Shown piece by piece: positions 34,962 to 43,360 of a stretch of 64,000 bases of DNA (within the stretch, counting starts at the first letter, position 1; every line of letters begins with the position of its first letter). The DNA is taken from contig VFJS01000009.1 in NCBI GenBank assembly GCA_009885955.1, positions 42,384 to 106,383 of the forward strand, read 5' to 3'. Position numbers and translations under genes: made by a program. The DNA is from Spirochaetia bacterium (GTDB taxonomy: Bacteria; Spirochaetota; UBA4802; UBA5550). The notes below the pieces were generated by a model. It did not search any database. It was not told where the DNA came from and worked only from the letters and a program-made list of their open reading frames with translations.

Positions 34962-35897
34962 TTAATTCTCCAGCACCATTTCATATCGGAGATACTTTTT
35001 ACTGTTTTCCATGTGCAGTGGGGCGAGGTGCCGTACGAGAGCATGGTCCAGGTTAATGCTTGTAATATCGCTTATTGTAACGGTGTTGGGCTTGGTATGA
35101 AGGGATTCAATTTCTAAAATTTTTTTTATTATCTCGGAATTTTTAATATCCTCTTCATTCTCGCTGTATTCACACGGACCGGTATGGACTGCCAGTCTTA
35201 ACTCCACAGGTTGTCCCAGTCTTGAGTTGAGCCTGTTGTAAATAAAAAGTTTGTTGATAATCTCGATGGCGCTCAGCGTGGCAAGAAGATTCCTCTTGAA
35301 AAAATGAAAGGCGACAAGGCCTCCATCGCCCTCCCAGCTCCAGATACGTCCGTGACGATTAAGGCAGGCTTTTTCGATAATATTGTAGATTTCCCTGTAA
35401 ACACTCTGAACCAAATCACTGGGATACAACTTGACAAGTTTCGCGCTCCCCACAATATCGAAACGGATGAAAGCAATAATATATTCCTCGCCTTCAAGGA
35501 GAATCCCCCAGTTTCTGGTTATCCTCACGTCAGGGTCCTCGACAAAAAACTTGTTTATTTTATCAAAGGTATAGCCGTAAAATTTCATTTCTTCAATGAG
35601 CCTGGCGATGTTTTTTATCGGCTGTTTCCGTCCCATATATTCGTTATGGTGAATATCCACAAGGAAGGATATAAAATGGGGCAGGAGGTTCTTATCAATT
35701 ATATCAAGGACAATCTGATGCGCTGCTGCGGTTTTCTGCAGAAATATTTTCTCCTCTATGCCTGTCCTTTCATGGATGTTATATCCGTCCATCATTTTTT
35801 TCGCGATGATCAGCATAAAATCGATGTCCAGCGATGCTACGAGAGATTTAACAATTAAAGATATAGTGTTTGATTTTATTTTTATCCCTGGCTTCAT
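34962..35897 (-). CDS. Class III adenylate/guanylate cyclase-like protein
   Basis: This 311-residue protein has an N-terminal helical region (~1-125) without membrane spans and a C-terminal class III cyclase homology domain (~130-300). Both metal-binding aspartates are visible: AFIRFDIVGSAKL and GRIWSWEGDGGLVAF. Further on, LRLAVHTGPCEY and a TKPNTVTISDI stretch complete the fold. Such domains convert ATP or GTP to a cyclic nucleotide, or act as related regulatory modules; base-selecting residues were not resolved. It is co-transcribed with a degenerate copy directly downstream (zero-base gap) from a consensus promoter at 35988-36015. Confidence 0.78.
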   Translation of the reverse strand: MKPGIKIKSNTISLIVKSLVASLDIDFMLIIAKKMMDGYNIHERTGIEEKIFLQKTAAAHQIVLDIIDKNLLPHFISFLVDIHHNEYMGRKQPIKNIARLIEEMKFYGYTFDKINKFFVEDPDVRITRNWGILLEGEEYIIAFIRFDIVGSAKLVKLYPSDLVQSVYREIYNIIEKACLNRHGRIWSWEGDGGLVAFHFFKRNLLATLSAIEIINKLFIYNRLNSRLGQPVELRLAVHTGPCEYSENEEDIKNSEIIKKILEIESLHTKPNTVTISDITSINLDHALVRHLAPLHMENSKKYLRYEMVLEN

Positions 35898-35987
35898 TTC
35901 AATTCCTAAAGGTTTCCCCTGTAGAACATCGTATTGGGGAGCAATATGTTAGTAATTCCCTGCATCATAATTTACATTCTTATGTGA

Positions 35988-36015
35988 TCTATACTATCAT
36001 AAAATAATTTGTCAA
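35988..36015 (-). promoter_or_regulatory. Sigma-70-type promoter of the cyclase pair
   Basis: On the minus strand TTGACA (36015-36010) is followed by a 16-base spacer and TATAGA (35993-35988), about 90 bases before the ATG at 35897. It lies in the 325-base non-coding gap 35898-36222, which otherwise holds only AT-rich sequence and no frame that looks real. Confidence 0.65.
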
Positions 36016-36222
36016 ATACTTATTTTTATGATAGATTCATTGTGCTTTGGTTGTTATAAGTTTCAATAAGTGGATTATTCTCCCCTCGATTTGGGCATCG
36101 CCTTCGGGAATTTTAACAACTGGCAGGATACATTATTTTTTATAAAAAGATAAAATCCAATATGAAATAGCGGTTTTTACCGGAAAAAATTATTTAGTTC
36201 TTCCGTCGATCAAAATTAACCT

Positions 36223-39200
36223 TTACATGACAGGAAACTGTATATTAACATTTGTCCCGTTCTCCCCGTTGATTTTCATTTCCCCCCTGAGCTGCTTAAC
36301 CAGCGCCTCAATGAGGCTGAAACCAAGCGAAGATTTTTTATGATTTCCGGCATGTATTGACATTCCTTTTCCGTTGTCTCTTACATTAAGTGAATAGAAT
36401 CCGTTTTGAATTTTTTCTAATTCCAGAAATATCTGACCATCCCTGCCGTCAGGGAATGCATGCTTCAGGGCGTTCGTAACAAGTTCAGTTATGATCAGGC
36501 CGCAGGGAATGGCTATATCTATATTCAGGCTCAACTCATGTATATTCATGGATGCGCTGATATTTCTTATTTTACCGGAACTGGAAATAAAAATTTTATC
36601 AACAAGGTCATTAAGGTACTCTCTGAAATTAATTGAAGCCATGTCGCGTGACTGGTAGAGCTTTTCATGGACCAGGGCCATTGACTGTATCCTGTTGACA
36701 CTCTCCCTGAAAGGTTCACGGGCGGTTTCATTCTCAATAAGATCGGATTGCAATGACAGAAGACTGGTGATGACCTGCATGTTATTTTTTACCCTGTGAT
36801 GAACTTCTGCCAGGAGGAGTTCCTTCTCCTTCAGGGATTCAGCAATCCTGTCTTCAATAATTTTCCTCTTGGTGATATCCATAAGCGTTCCGATTATTGC
36901 AGTCTTTCCGTTATAGATTGTCCTCGTACCATAAACTTCGGCATGGATTGATCCGCCGCCTCTGAGTAAGCCCCTGAATGTATAGTGGATGGATTTTGCA
37001 ACACCGTTTTCTCTTTTTCTGATGTTTTCATCTGCAATGTGCCAGTCTTCCATCATGGTGAGGTCTTTGGGGCCAATTTTATTTATGATATCATCTACCG
37101 GATATCCGAATATTTCTGCAAACCTGGGATTCACATATTTAAATACACCTCCCTGGAAAAGATAAACCCCGACGATGGATTTCTCGGTAAGGTCCCTGAA
37201 TTTTGCATCGGATTCCATATGCAGACTCTCAAGTTTTTTCCGCTCCTCTATGTCGGTAAGCGTTCCTACCGCACGGACAGGGCTGTTATCATCACCCCTG
37301 ACCATAACCTTTCCCCTGCCAAGGACCCACTTATAAGTCCCATCTCTGCACAATATCCTGTGTTCGTTTTCATAGAAAGGCGACAACCCTTCTACGTGAT
37401 CCTGCAGATCCTGGAGGCATTTTGTCCTGTCATCGGGATGAAGCCTGGTTTTCCATTCATCCATGGATCCTGATATGCATTCATGGCTGTATCCAAACAT
37501 CTCTTTCCAGCGCCTGGAAAAAAAAGCTTCATTCGATGAAATGTCCCAGTCCCAGACTCCATCCCGGCTCCCGTTCAGGGCATATTCCCAGCGCTCCTCG
37601 CTTTTCTTAAGTTCTGTCCGGGCATTTTTTACATCAGAGATGTCATGGACAATTGATAAGAGGCAACTCATCCCGTCCAGGGAAATGACCTCGCCGTAAT
37701 ATAGTCCGAAAACAGGTTTATTATTCTTTGAGGTACACGTTATTTCCAGCCCGGCAGCCCGCCCGTCTTTTTTAACAGCTTCAATGATCCTTTCCCGGTC
37801 TTCAGGTGATATCCATCCCAGATCAATTGACCTGGTTCCCAGTGCCTCATCCCTGGAAAATCCCGATACTTTTACAAACAAATCGTTCACTTCCAGGTAT
37901 CTCCCTTTTTCAATTTCAGTAATTGTCATTAACAACGGGGCATTGTTAAAGGCTTTGTTGAATTTTTCCTCCCTGTTGTGAAGCTCAATCTCGTCCAGTT
38001 TTCTTGATGTGATGTCTTCAATATATCCTTCATAAAAAAGCGGATTATCACTGTTGTCGAGGATAACCCGTCCATGCTCCCAGACCCATTTCACCGTGCC
38101 GTCAGCGCAATGGATCAGATATTCTTCAATAAGGTTGCTCCTTCCTGCCAGGGCTGCCTCCCTTTTAGCAGTGAGAGTCTCCCTGTATTCTGGCAGAACT
38201 ATGTCCATAAAGGAGACCTTTAAATCGTCAACCAGGTCTTCAGGCATATGCCCGGTAAGCTCATGGCATCCATTGCTGACAAATTCCATCCTGCGTCCCA
38301 TGTCATGGCGGCACCGGAAGACCATGCCCGGCAGATTCTGGAGAAGGGCGGAGTACTGGCGTTCCCTGTCAAGGAGATCGTTTTCAATCCTGTTCTGCTC
38401 AGATACATCAACAAATGACGCAAGTATATATTTTACCGAGCCCCTTGTATTGCGGCGGCATGTGACATAGGCGAGCGTATACATCAAACTCCCGTCTTTT
38501 CTTATAAATCTTTTGCGGATTTCATATTTATTCAGCTCACCGGTGAGAAGCTTCGAAAATAATTTCAAATCGTCGTTGAGGTCATCGGGATGCGTAAGTC
38601 TAACCCAGGTCATTCCGGACAGATCCTCCATGGTGTATCCCAGCATGGAACAGAGCCGTTCATTTGCGCGGACCCATTTTTGCTCTGGTGAAATAACACT
38701 CATGCCCACGGTATTCATGTTAAAATAACCCATGAATTCATTCCTGCTCTCCATCAAATCCTTCTCACTTTCAAGAAGTTTTCCCCAGGTCCTGAGGAGT
38801 CCACTGTTGGTGTTTTCCAATTCATCGATAGTTGAGTTAAGGGAGTTGTTTATGGAAAGGATTTCTTCGTTTTTATGGACAAGCACTCTGTTAGCATTAT
38901 GAAGTTTCATTGCCATTTTAATGGATGCGATAAGGACAATATTCCCCGAGCCTTTTACTACATACCCGTATGATGTGATTTTTTCTGTTTTTTCAATTAC
39001 CTCCTTTTCAGTATGAGAGGTGAGAAAAAGAACCGGTATGTCATTGCGGGTTAGTATTGTCTTCGCTGCATCGGTGCCGTCAATGCCGTTGCCAAGATCG
39101 ATATCCATCAGAATGAGATCAATCCTGTCATGCATGCGGGCCGCAGTCTCGATTGCCTCTTCGCCTGTAAATGCCGGGAATACCTGGTAACCCTCTTTAT

Positions 39201-39267
39201 TCAGGATTGCTGTCTCAAGCCTGGAGGTTATTTCTTCATCCTCCACTAGGAGTATGGTTTTCTGCAT
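36223..39267 (-). CDS. REC-PAS(x5)-HWE/HisKA_2 hybrid histidine kinase, soluble
   Basis: The 1014-residue protein starts with a receiver domain (LLVEDEEITSRL; phospho-Asp in LILMDIDLGNG; Lys in GYVVKGSG; ~1-125). A coiled linker follows, then five PAS/PAC units (~175-295, ~298-430, ~432-555, ~558-690, ~690-810), each ending in a DI/DV-S/T-x-R type PAC edge. The kinase core has AEVHHRVKNNMQVITSLL with the phospho-His, and a HATPase with ELVTNALKHAF and VRDNGKGMS. HisKA_2/HWE kinases usually phosphorylate single-domain or output regulators in stress and light responses. No membrane span is present, so it senses cytoplasmic signals or takes phosphate at its own REC. It is transcribed alone. Confidence 0.92.
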   Translation of the reverse strand: MQKTILLVEDEEITSRLETAILNKEGYQVFPAFTGEEAIETAARMHDRIDLILMDIDLGNGIDGTDAAKTILTRNDIPVLFLTSHTEKEVIEKTEKITSYGYVVKGSGNIVLIASIKMAMKLHNANRVLVHKNEEILSINNSLNSTIDELENTNSGLLRTWGKLLESEKDLMESRNEFMGYFNMNTVGMSVISPEQKWVRANERLCSMLGYTMEDLSGMTWVRLTHPDDLNDDLKLFSKLLTGELNKYEIRKRFIRKDGSLMYTLAYVTCRRNTRGSVKYILASFVDVSEQNRIENDLLDRERQYSALLQNLPGMVFRCRHDMGRRMEFVSNGCHELTGHMPEDLVDDLKVSFMDIVLPEYRETLTAKREAALAGRSNLIEEYLIHCADGTVKWVWEHGRVILDNSDNPLFYEGYIEDITSRKLDEIELHNREEKFNKAFNNAPLLMTITEIEKGRYLEVNDLFVKVSGFSRDEALGTRSIDLGWISPEDRERIIEAVKKDGRAAGLEITCTSKNNKPVFGLYYGEVISLDGMSCLLSIVHDISDVKNARTELKKSEERWEYALNGSRDGVWDWDISSNEAFFSRRWKEMFGYSHECISGSMDEWKTRLHPDDRTKCLQDLQDHVEGLSPFYENEHRILCRDGTYKWVLGRGKVMVRGDDNSPVRAVGTLTDIEERKKLESLHMESDAKFRDLTEKSIVGVYLFQGGVFKYVNPRFAEIFGYPVDDIINKIGPKDLTMMEDWHIADENIRKRENGVAKSIHYTFRGLLRGGGSIHAEVYGTRTIYNGKTAIIGTLMDITKRKIIEDRIAESLKEKELLLAEVHHRVKNNMQVITSLLSLQSDLIENETAREPFRESVNRIQSMALVHEKLYQSRDMASINFREYLNDLVDKIFISSSGKIRNISASMNIHELSLNIDIAIPCGLIITELVTNALKHAFPDGRDGQIFLELEKIQNGFYSLNVRDNGKGMSIHAGNHKKSSLGFSLIEALVKQLRGEMKINGENGTNVNIQFPVM

Positions 39268-39502
39268 TAAAAATCCCCTGAGGTTTTTGAACTATCTATA
39301 TTATTATTTTGTAATAAAAGGGATAATAAGTCAATACATATAGACAACAAGACTCCCGGAGTGTAATGAACGCTACTTTTTGTGTAATAAACAGCACACA
39401 GAGGAGATATAAAAGTTTCTTGATGGAGTTTCAGTCTCATTAAACCTTACAGAACTGGTATCGATAAAACAGAATATTGTTTCTCTTGAATATATATATG
39501 AC

Positions 39503-39877
39503 ATGGTCTCCATCTTCCTCGGGAAATATCAGAATCTATTATTGAAGCATTCGGATAAAATTGATAATGATCCGGGATTAAAATTTTTAAGAAATATCCT
39601 TGTTGAAATGATCCTGCATACCGGCACGGTAAAGTCAATGAAGAACAACGTCCATGTAATCCTTCCCGGAGAAGAATGCAGTGACAAAGGACTTGATCCG
39701 GACTGGTACGTGGAATTAAAATTCTGGAACAATGCTGAACAGAGGAAGGAGCAGGAGTACAGGTTCAGGGAGGAATTTAAACTGGCCAAAGACAAAAAAA
39801 AGAAAAAAAGCAATAAGACCCTTTATCAGCCTTCGCAAAGCTGTTTGTTTAAGAATACAGTTAAATTACCAAGATAG
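39503..39877 (+). CDS. Unknown protein, possibly 5'-truncated
   Basis: The 124-residue frame from the ATG at 39503 reads like a real protein: FLGKYQNLLLKHSDKIDNDP, NNVHVILPGEECSDKGLDPD, then a Lys/Glu-rich helical end. No ribosome site precedes the ATG. The same frame stays open upstream to about 39412 with protein-like sequence (LDGVSVSLNLTELVSIKQN) but without a usable start codon there. The last ~17 codons overlap the 3' end of the convergent gene at 39826. Both facts suggest the gene has lost its 5' end and possibly its natural 3' end. Family not recognised. Confidence 0.45.
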   Translation: MVSIFLGKYQNLLLKHSDKIDNDPGLKFLRNILVEMILHTGTVKSMKNNVHVILPGEECSDKGLDPDWYVELKFWNNAEQRKEQEYRFREEFKLAKDKKKKKSNKTLYQPSQSCLFKNTVKLPR

Positions 39878-40302
39878 GGATCGAACATGATGCTGTATTT
39901 ATCATCATCAATTTTATTTTTTTTAAAAATCTCCCTGATCATGAGAATATCATGATTATGATCGATGATATTCTTGTTCTTGTCAACTCTCCTGTAAAAG
40001 CACGCGCCAGGTTTACTTGAGTCTCCTTCGCCTCCCAGTTTCATGCTCAGGTAGAGGTCACCTATGTCCCTGATATCGTTAACACCGCCGATACCAATGA
40101 TAAATTCATTACATTCATCGTTTACCTTGTAATAAACATTGTATGTTTCATAGGGAAGAATATTGAGCACATTGTTTAGAATAGCAATGAGGTCTTTAAT
40201 AAATAAATGACCTTCAATTATTTTTTCCATTTCAGGAGTATTTAGCGGCATTTCTGTCTTGAATTTATTGGAAAGTTTATCATATACCTGTTGCTTTAGC
40301 AT
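39826..40302 (-). CDS. Unknown cytoplasmic protein, 158 residues
   Basis: The protein has a helical N-terminus (MLKQQVYDKLSNKFKTEM, then helices to ~50) and a mixed C-terminal part (YNVYYKVNDECNEFIIGIGG, CFYRRVDKNKNIIDHNHD, YLGNLTVFLNKQ). No signal peptide, membrane span or catalytic motif is visible. It is oriented divergently from the MFS exporter gene and its 3' end overlaps the convergent frame at 39503-39877 by 52 bases. I do not recognise the family. Confidence 0.55.
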   Translation of the reverse strand: MLKQQVYDKLSNKFKTEMPLNTPEMEKIIEGHLFIKDLIAILNNVLNILPYETYNVYYKVNDECNEFIIGIGGVNDIRDIGDLYLSMKLGGEGDSSKPGACFYRRVDKNKNIIDHNHDILMIREIFKKNKIDDDKYSIMFDPYLGNLTVFLNKQLCEG

Positions 40303-40523
40303 TTTAAAATTTTAACACACCCTTTATTAATATTATTCCCATAATATTAATTTACCATCAATAGGTTAATATATCAAGTTATTTTCTTTTTTTATCCTAA
40401 AAAAATAATAATTTATCAAACATTAAATCAATTTCAGAATAAAAAAAATATTATGCTGATACGCCATATTTATATAACGATATAAAAAAGGGGAATGGCC
40501 CTGCCTATTAATAAGTTTCTTTA

Positions 40524-40552
40524 TTGACAATTTTGGTCACAATACATGTAAT
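40524..40552 (+). promoter_or_regulatory. Consensus promoter of the DHA2-type exporter gene
   Basis: TTGACA at 40524-40529, a 17-base spacer and TGTAAT at 40547-40552 form a near-perfect sigma-70-type promoter on the plus strand. The predicted transcript start is about 50 bases before the ATG at 40611. The TTG of the -35 box is also the first codon of a longer open frame, which argues against that longer start. It lies in the 308-base gap 40303-40610, which otherwise holds only AT-rich sequence. Confidence 0.7.
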
Positions 40553-40610
40553 AATAATTTTACCAATTAAGAATAAATATTTTTCAGCCTGTTTTCGAAC
40601 GAGAAATTTT

Positions 40611-42017
40611 ATGGAATTAAAAACTAATCAGGTTCCCAGCGTTAACAAATCGGTACTCCTGGCAGTAACGATGCTGTCCAATTTTTTTACTCCTCTCATG
40701 GGCGCAGCAGTTAATGTTGCTCTGCCAAAAATCAGCGCCGAGCTGTCAATGAATGCAGTTGCCATGAGCTGGGTAACCATGTCCTACCTGCTGTCATCTG
40801 CCGTATTCCTGGTGCCTTTCGGAAAAATAGGCGATATCTTTGGAAGAAAAAAAATATTTCTCTACGGGAACATTTTTTTTACTGCAGCTACGCTCATATG
40901 CGCCTTTGCATTTTCAGATATCATGCTCATTTCCGGACGATTCCTCCAGGGAATCGGCAGTTCTATGATGTTCAGTACAAGCATGGCCATAGTCATTTCC
41001 GCTTTCCCCCCCCAGGAGAGGGGAAAGGTAATCGGGTTCAATGTTTCAGCCGTATATCTGGGACTTTCAGCCGCCCCCATACTGGGAGGTTTTTTGACCG
41101 ATTCCATGGGCTGGAGAAGCCTGTTTTATCTGAATGCGGCATCTGAGATCTTCATCATTGCAGCGGTAATAACGAAAATAAAAGGGGATTGGACTGAGGA
41201 TGAAAAGGAAAAATTTGATATAACCGGTTCAATCATTTATATGATCGGCATATCAACACTCATGTACGGTTTGTCAAAACTTACCAGCCTGGCAGGCCTC
41301 ATATTTACCATTGCCGGACTTATCAGCATGACCTTCTTTGTCATTGTTGAAAAAAGGCTCTCAAACCCCGTACTCAACATGAAACTATTTATAGAGAACA
41401 GAGTCTTTGCATTTTCAAATCTGTCGGCCCTCATAAATTACGCCGCAACATTTGCAATTACATTTATTTTAAGCCTTTATCTTCAGTATGTGGAGGGCCT
41501 TTCGCCCAGGGATACCGGATTTATCCTGGTGGCGCAGCCTGCCATGATGGCTGCCGTCGCATCTTTTTCAGGAAGGCTGTCAGATAAAATTGACCCGCGG
41601 ATCCTTGCATCCATCGGCATGGCGATAAGCGTGGTGGGACTGTTCATGATGTATTTTCTTGAAAGAGACACGAGTCACTGGTTTATTGTGACCAGCCTGG
41701 TCATCCTTGGAATCGGCTTCGGCCTTTTCTCTTCGCCGAATACAAATTCCATCATGAGTTCAGTGGAAAAAAAATTTCTCGGGGTTGCATCGGCAACACT
41801 GAGTACAATGAGAATTTCGGGGATGATGTTCAGCATGGCCATAGCGTCACTATCCCTTCATATATTCATTGGAGATTCCAGGATCAATGAAAGCAATCTT
41901 GACAGCTTTATACTCAGCTCCAAGGCTATCTTTCTGGTTTTCACCCTGCTCTGCATTCTGGGTGTGTTTGCTTCCATGGTAGGAATCAGGAAAAAAAGTC
42001 AATCGATGCCGGATTGA
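40611..42017 (+). CDS. MFS drug exporter, DHA2 (EmrB/QacA) family
   Basis: I use the ATG at 40611, giving 468 residues, because the upstream extension begins inside a promoter -35 box. The protein starts MELKTNQVPSVNKS and enters helix 1 with the family motif NFFTPLMGAAVNVALPKI. The MFS motif A is FGKIGDIFGRKKIFL, and motif C-like GFNVSAVYLGLSAAPILGG lies in helix 5. About fourteen membrane spans can be counted, as in DHA2 proton-driven multidrug exporters. GAG lies seven bases before the start. No regulator of the TetR or MarR type lies next to it. Confidence 0.9.
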   Translation: MELKTNQVPSVNKSVLLAVTMLSNFFTPLMGAAVNVALPKISAELSMNAVAMSWVTMSYLLSSAVFLVPFGKIGDIFGRKKIFLYGNIFFTAATLICAFAFSDIMLISGRFLQGIGSSMMFSTSMAIVISAFPPQERGKVIGFNVSAVYLGLSAAPILGGFLTDSMGWRSLFYLNAASEIFIIAAVITKIKGDWTEDEKEKFDITGSIIYMIGISTLMYGLSKLTSLAGLIFTIAGLISMTFFVIVEKRLSNPVLNMKLFIENRVFAFSNLSALINYAATFAITFILSLYLQYVEGLSPRDTGFILVAQPAMMAAVASFSGRLSDKIDPRILASIGMAISVVGLFMMYFLERDTSHWFIVTSLVILGIGFGLFSSPNTNSIMSSVEKKFLGVASATLSTMRISGMMFSMAIASLSLHIFIGDSRINESNLDSFILSSKAIFLVFTLLCILGVFASMVGIRKKSQSMPD

Positions 42018-42048
42018 TATTCAGCCTTCCTGTTACACGGATTAATTC

Positions 42049-43173
42049 ATGTTATATAAAGCTCGATTATCCATCACCACAACTTTCATGACTTCTCCGG
42101 GGGACATGAAAAATATCCCGAAGATAAATAAATTTTTTCATCGATTCAGGGAAAAATCAAATGAGCCCTCCTCCGTGCATGAAACCTTCCAGCCGGTTCC
42201 GATTATCAGCCAGATAGGTATGGTATTCAAATCACTCAATATCGACAATGTTGTCTCCTTCATGCATGACGGGAATGAATTCTACAGGGATTATGATGAT
42301 AAATCCGGGGATCTGCCTGCTATCCTGACAAACTTCAACACCGAAATTAACCGCCTCTATGGTGAATACCTGGCAGTAATACATTTCATTGTTGATGCGC
42401 AGAGGCAGGGGTTCAGGTATACGATAATGACCTCGATACGGAAATCACACCCCCGGGGGGCCTCCCCCATTCTCATTGATATCACAGGGCTCAAAGAAAT
42501 AAATAGCGATCAGAAAAACCGGGATGAATTTCTATTTTTCATTGATGAGCTGGAAATGGCTGTCAGGAAATACATGCCGGTGAATACTGTCACCGTTGAC
42601 CATGGTGATGAAAAATCAATAGGTAAAATTGATACAGCTGATGCCGGTTCTTATGAAAAAAATTCCGGCAAGATTCCCGGGCAAGCCCCTGGAAAAAACA
42701 ACACTCAAGGGCTCTTCCCGTTATACGGCGTTACCCCTGGCGTTACAACGGTAAGCGAACTTGCAAAACTCGGGAAACATTGCACCATGCGTGATGACAC
42801 CGGGAAATTATACAAATACTATGTGGTAAAAGGGATGAACATCTGGTATGTTAATGAATTGTCTGACCACATCTATATCACCTATTCCTCGCCGCTTCCT
42901 GACCGATGGCGGAATCTCGGCTTCTCATGGAAACTTTCATACAACCAGTGGATTGAACTTTTCCGGAAGCTCTCATGGGAAGTGGAGATAGTCAGGGAGC
43001 CGCGGAAGGTAAAACACTACAGCGGGAAAGGCAATTCTTTTGAAGCGGAAATTACTGTCATTGCACCTGCCGCAGGCATCGACTACATCATGAGGATCTC
43101 CTTTGACTACGGCAATAAAACCGGAATGGGTGATTCAGGAACAATATACAGTATCGGCATTGCTGCACCCTGA
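42049..43173 (+). CDS. Unknown protein, 374 residues
   Basis: This protein lies 31 bases after the exporter. It appears to have two domains joined by a polar, Gly/Lys-rich linker (~195-225). The second domain (~228-374) begins LFPLYGVTPGVTTVSELAKL and ends with beta-rich sequence including DYIMRISFDYGNKTGMGDSG; its TTVSELAKLG opening suggests a small repeat-like beta domain seen in bacterial proteins of unknown function. The start is unclear: ATG at 42049, 42088 or 42106 are possible, and the last has a G-rich stretch just before it. No export signal is evident. Function not known. Confidence 0.6.
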   Translation: MLYKARLSITTTFMTSPGDMKNIPKINKFFHRFREKSNEPSSVHETFQPVPIISQIGMVFKSLNIDNVVSFMHDGNEFYRDYDDKSGDLPAILTNFNTEINRLYGEYLAVIHFIVDAQRQGFRYTIMTSIRKSHPRGASPILIDITGLKEINSDQKNRDEFLFFIDELEMAVRKYMPVNTVTVDHGDEKSIGKIDTADAGSYEKNSGKIPGQAPGKNNTQGLFPLYGVTPGVTTVSELAKLGKHCTMRDDTGKLYKYYVVKGMNIWYVNELSDHIYITYSSPLPDRWRNLGFSWKLSYNQWIELFRKLSWEVEIVREPRKVKHYSGKGNSFEAEITVIAPAAGIDYIMRISFDYGNKTGMGDSGTIYSIGIAAP

Positions 43174-43237
43174 GGGCATTGACGATTACTTTTAAAAGGA
43201 AAAAAAATATTTATACATCATATTTTGGCTTTAACAC

Positions 43238-43265
43238 TTGACAATGCCCGAAGTTTAAATATACT
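43238..43265 (+). promoter_or_regulatory. Promoter of the 7TM sensor kinase
   Basis: TTGACA at 43238-43243, a 16-base spacer and TATACT at 43260-43265 match sigma-70 consensus closely and lie about 95 bases before the ATG at 43361. Confidence 0.65.
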
Positions 43266-43360
43266 AATATCAGCAAGATACATGAAATACTTTTTTAACA
43301 GTTCACAATAATAAGAGAATACTGCTATTCCGGTCATGAGTATATTTTTTAAATGGTTAT

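Noticed and set aside
39529..39813. 94-codon minus-strand frame
   Set aside because: Antisense to the more protein-like plus-strand frame at 39503; Ser/Leu/Phe-rich shadow composition.
40524..40610. Upstream TTG start of the MFS exporter
   Set aside because: The TTG is the -35 box of a consensus promoter; the transcript would begin after it, so the ATG at 40611 is used.
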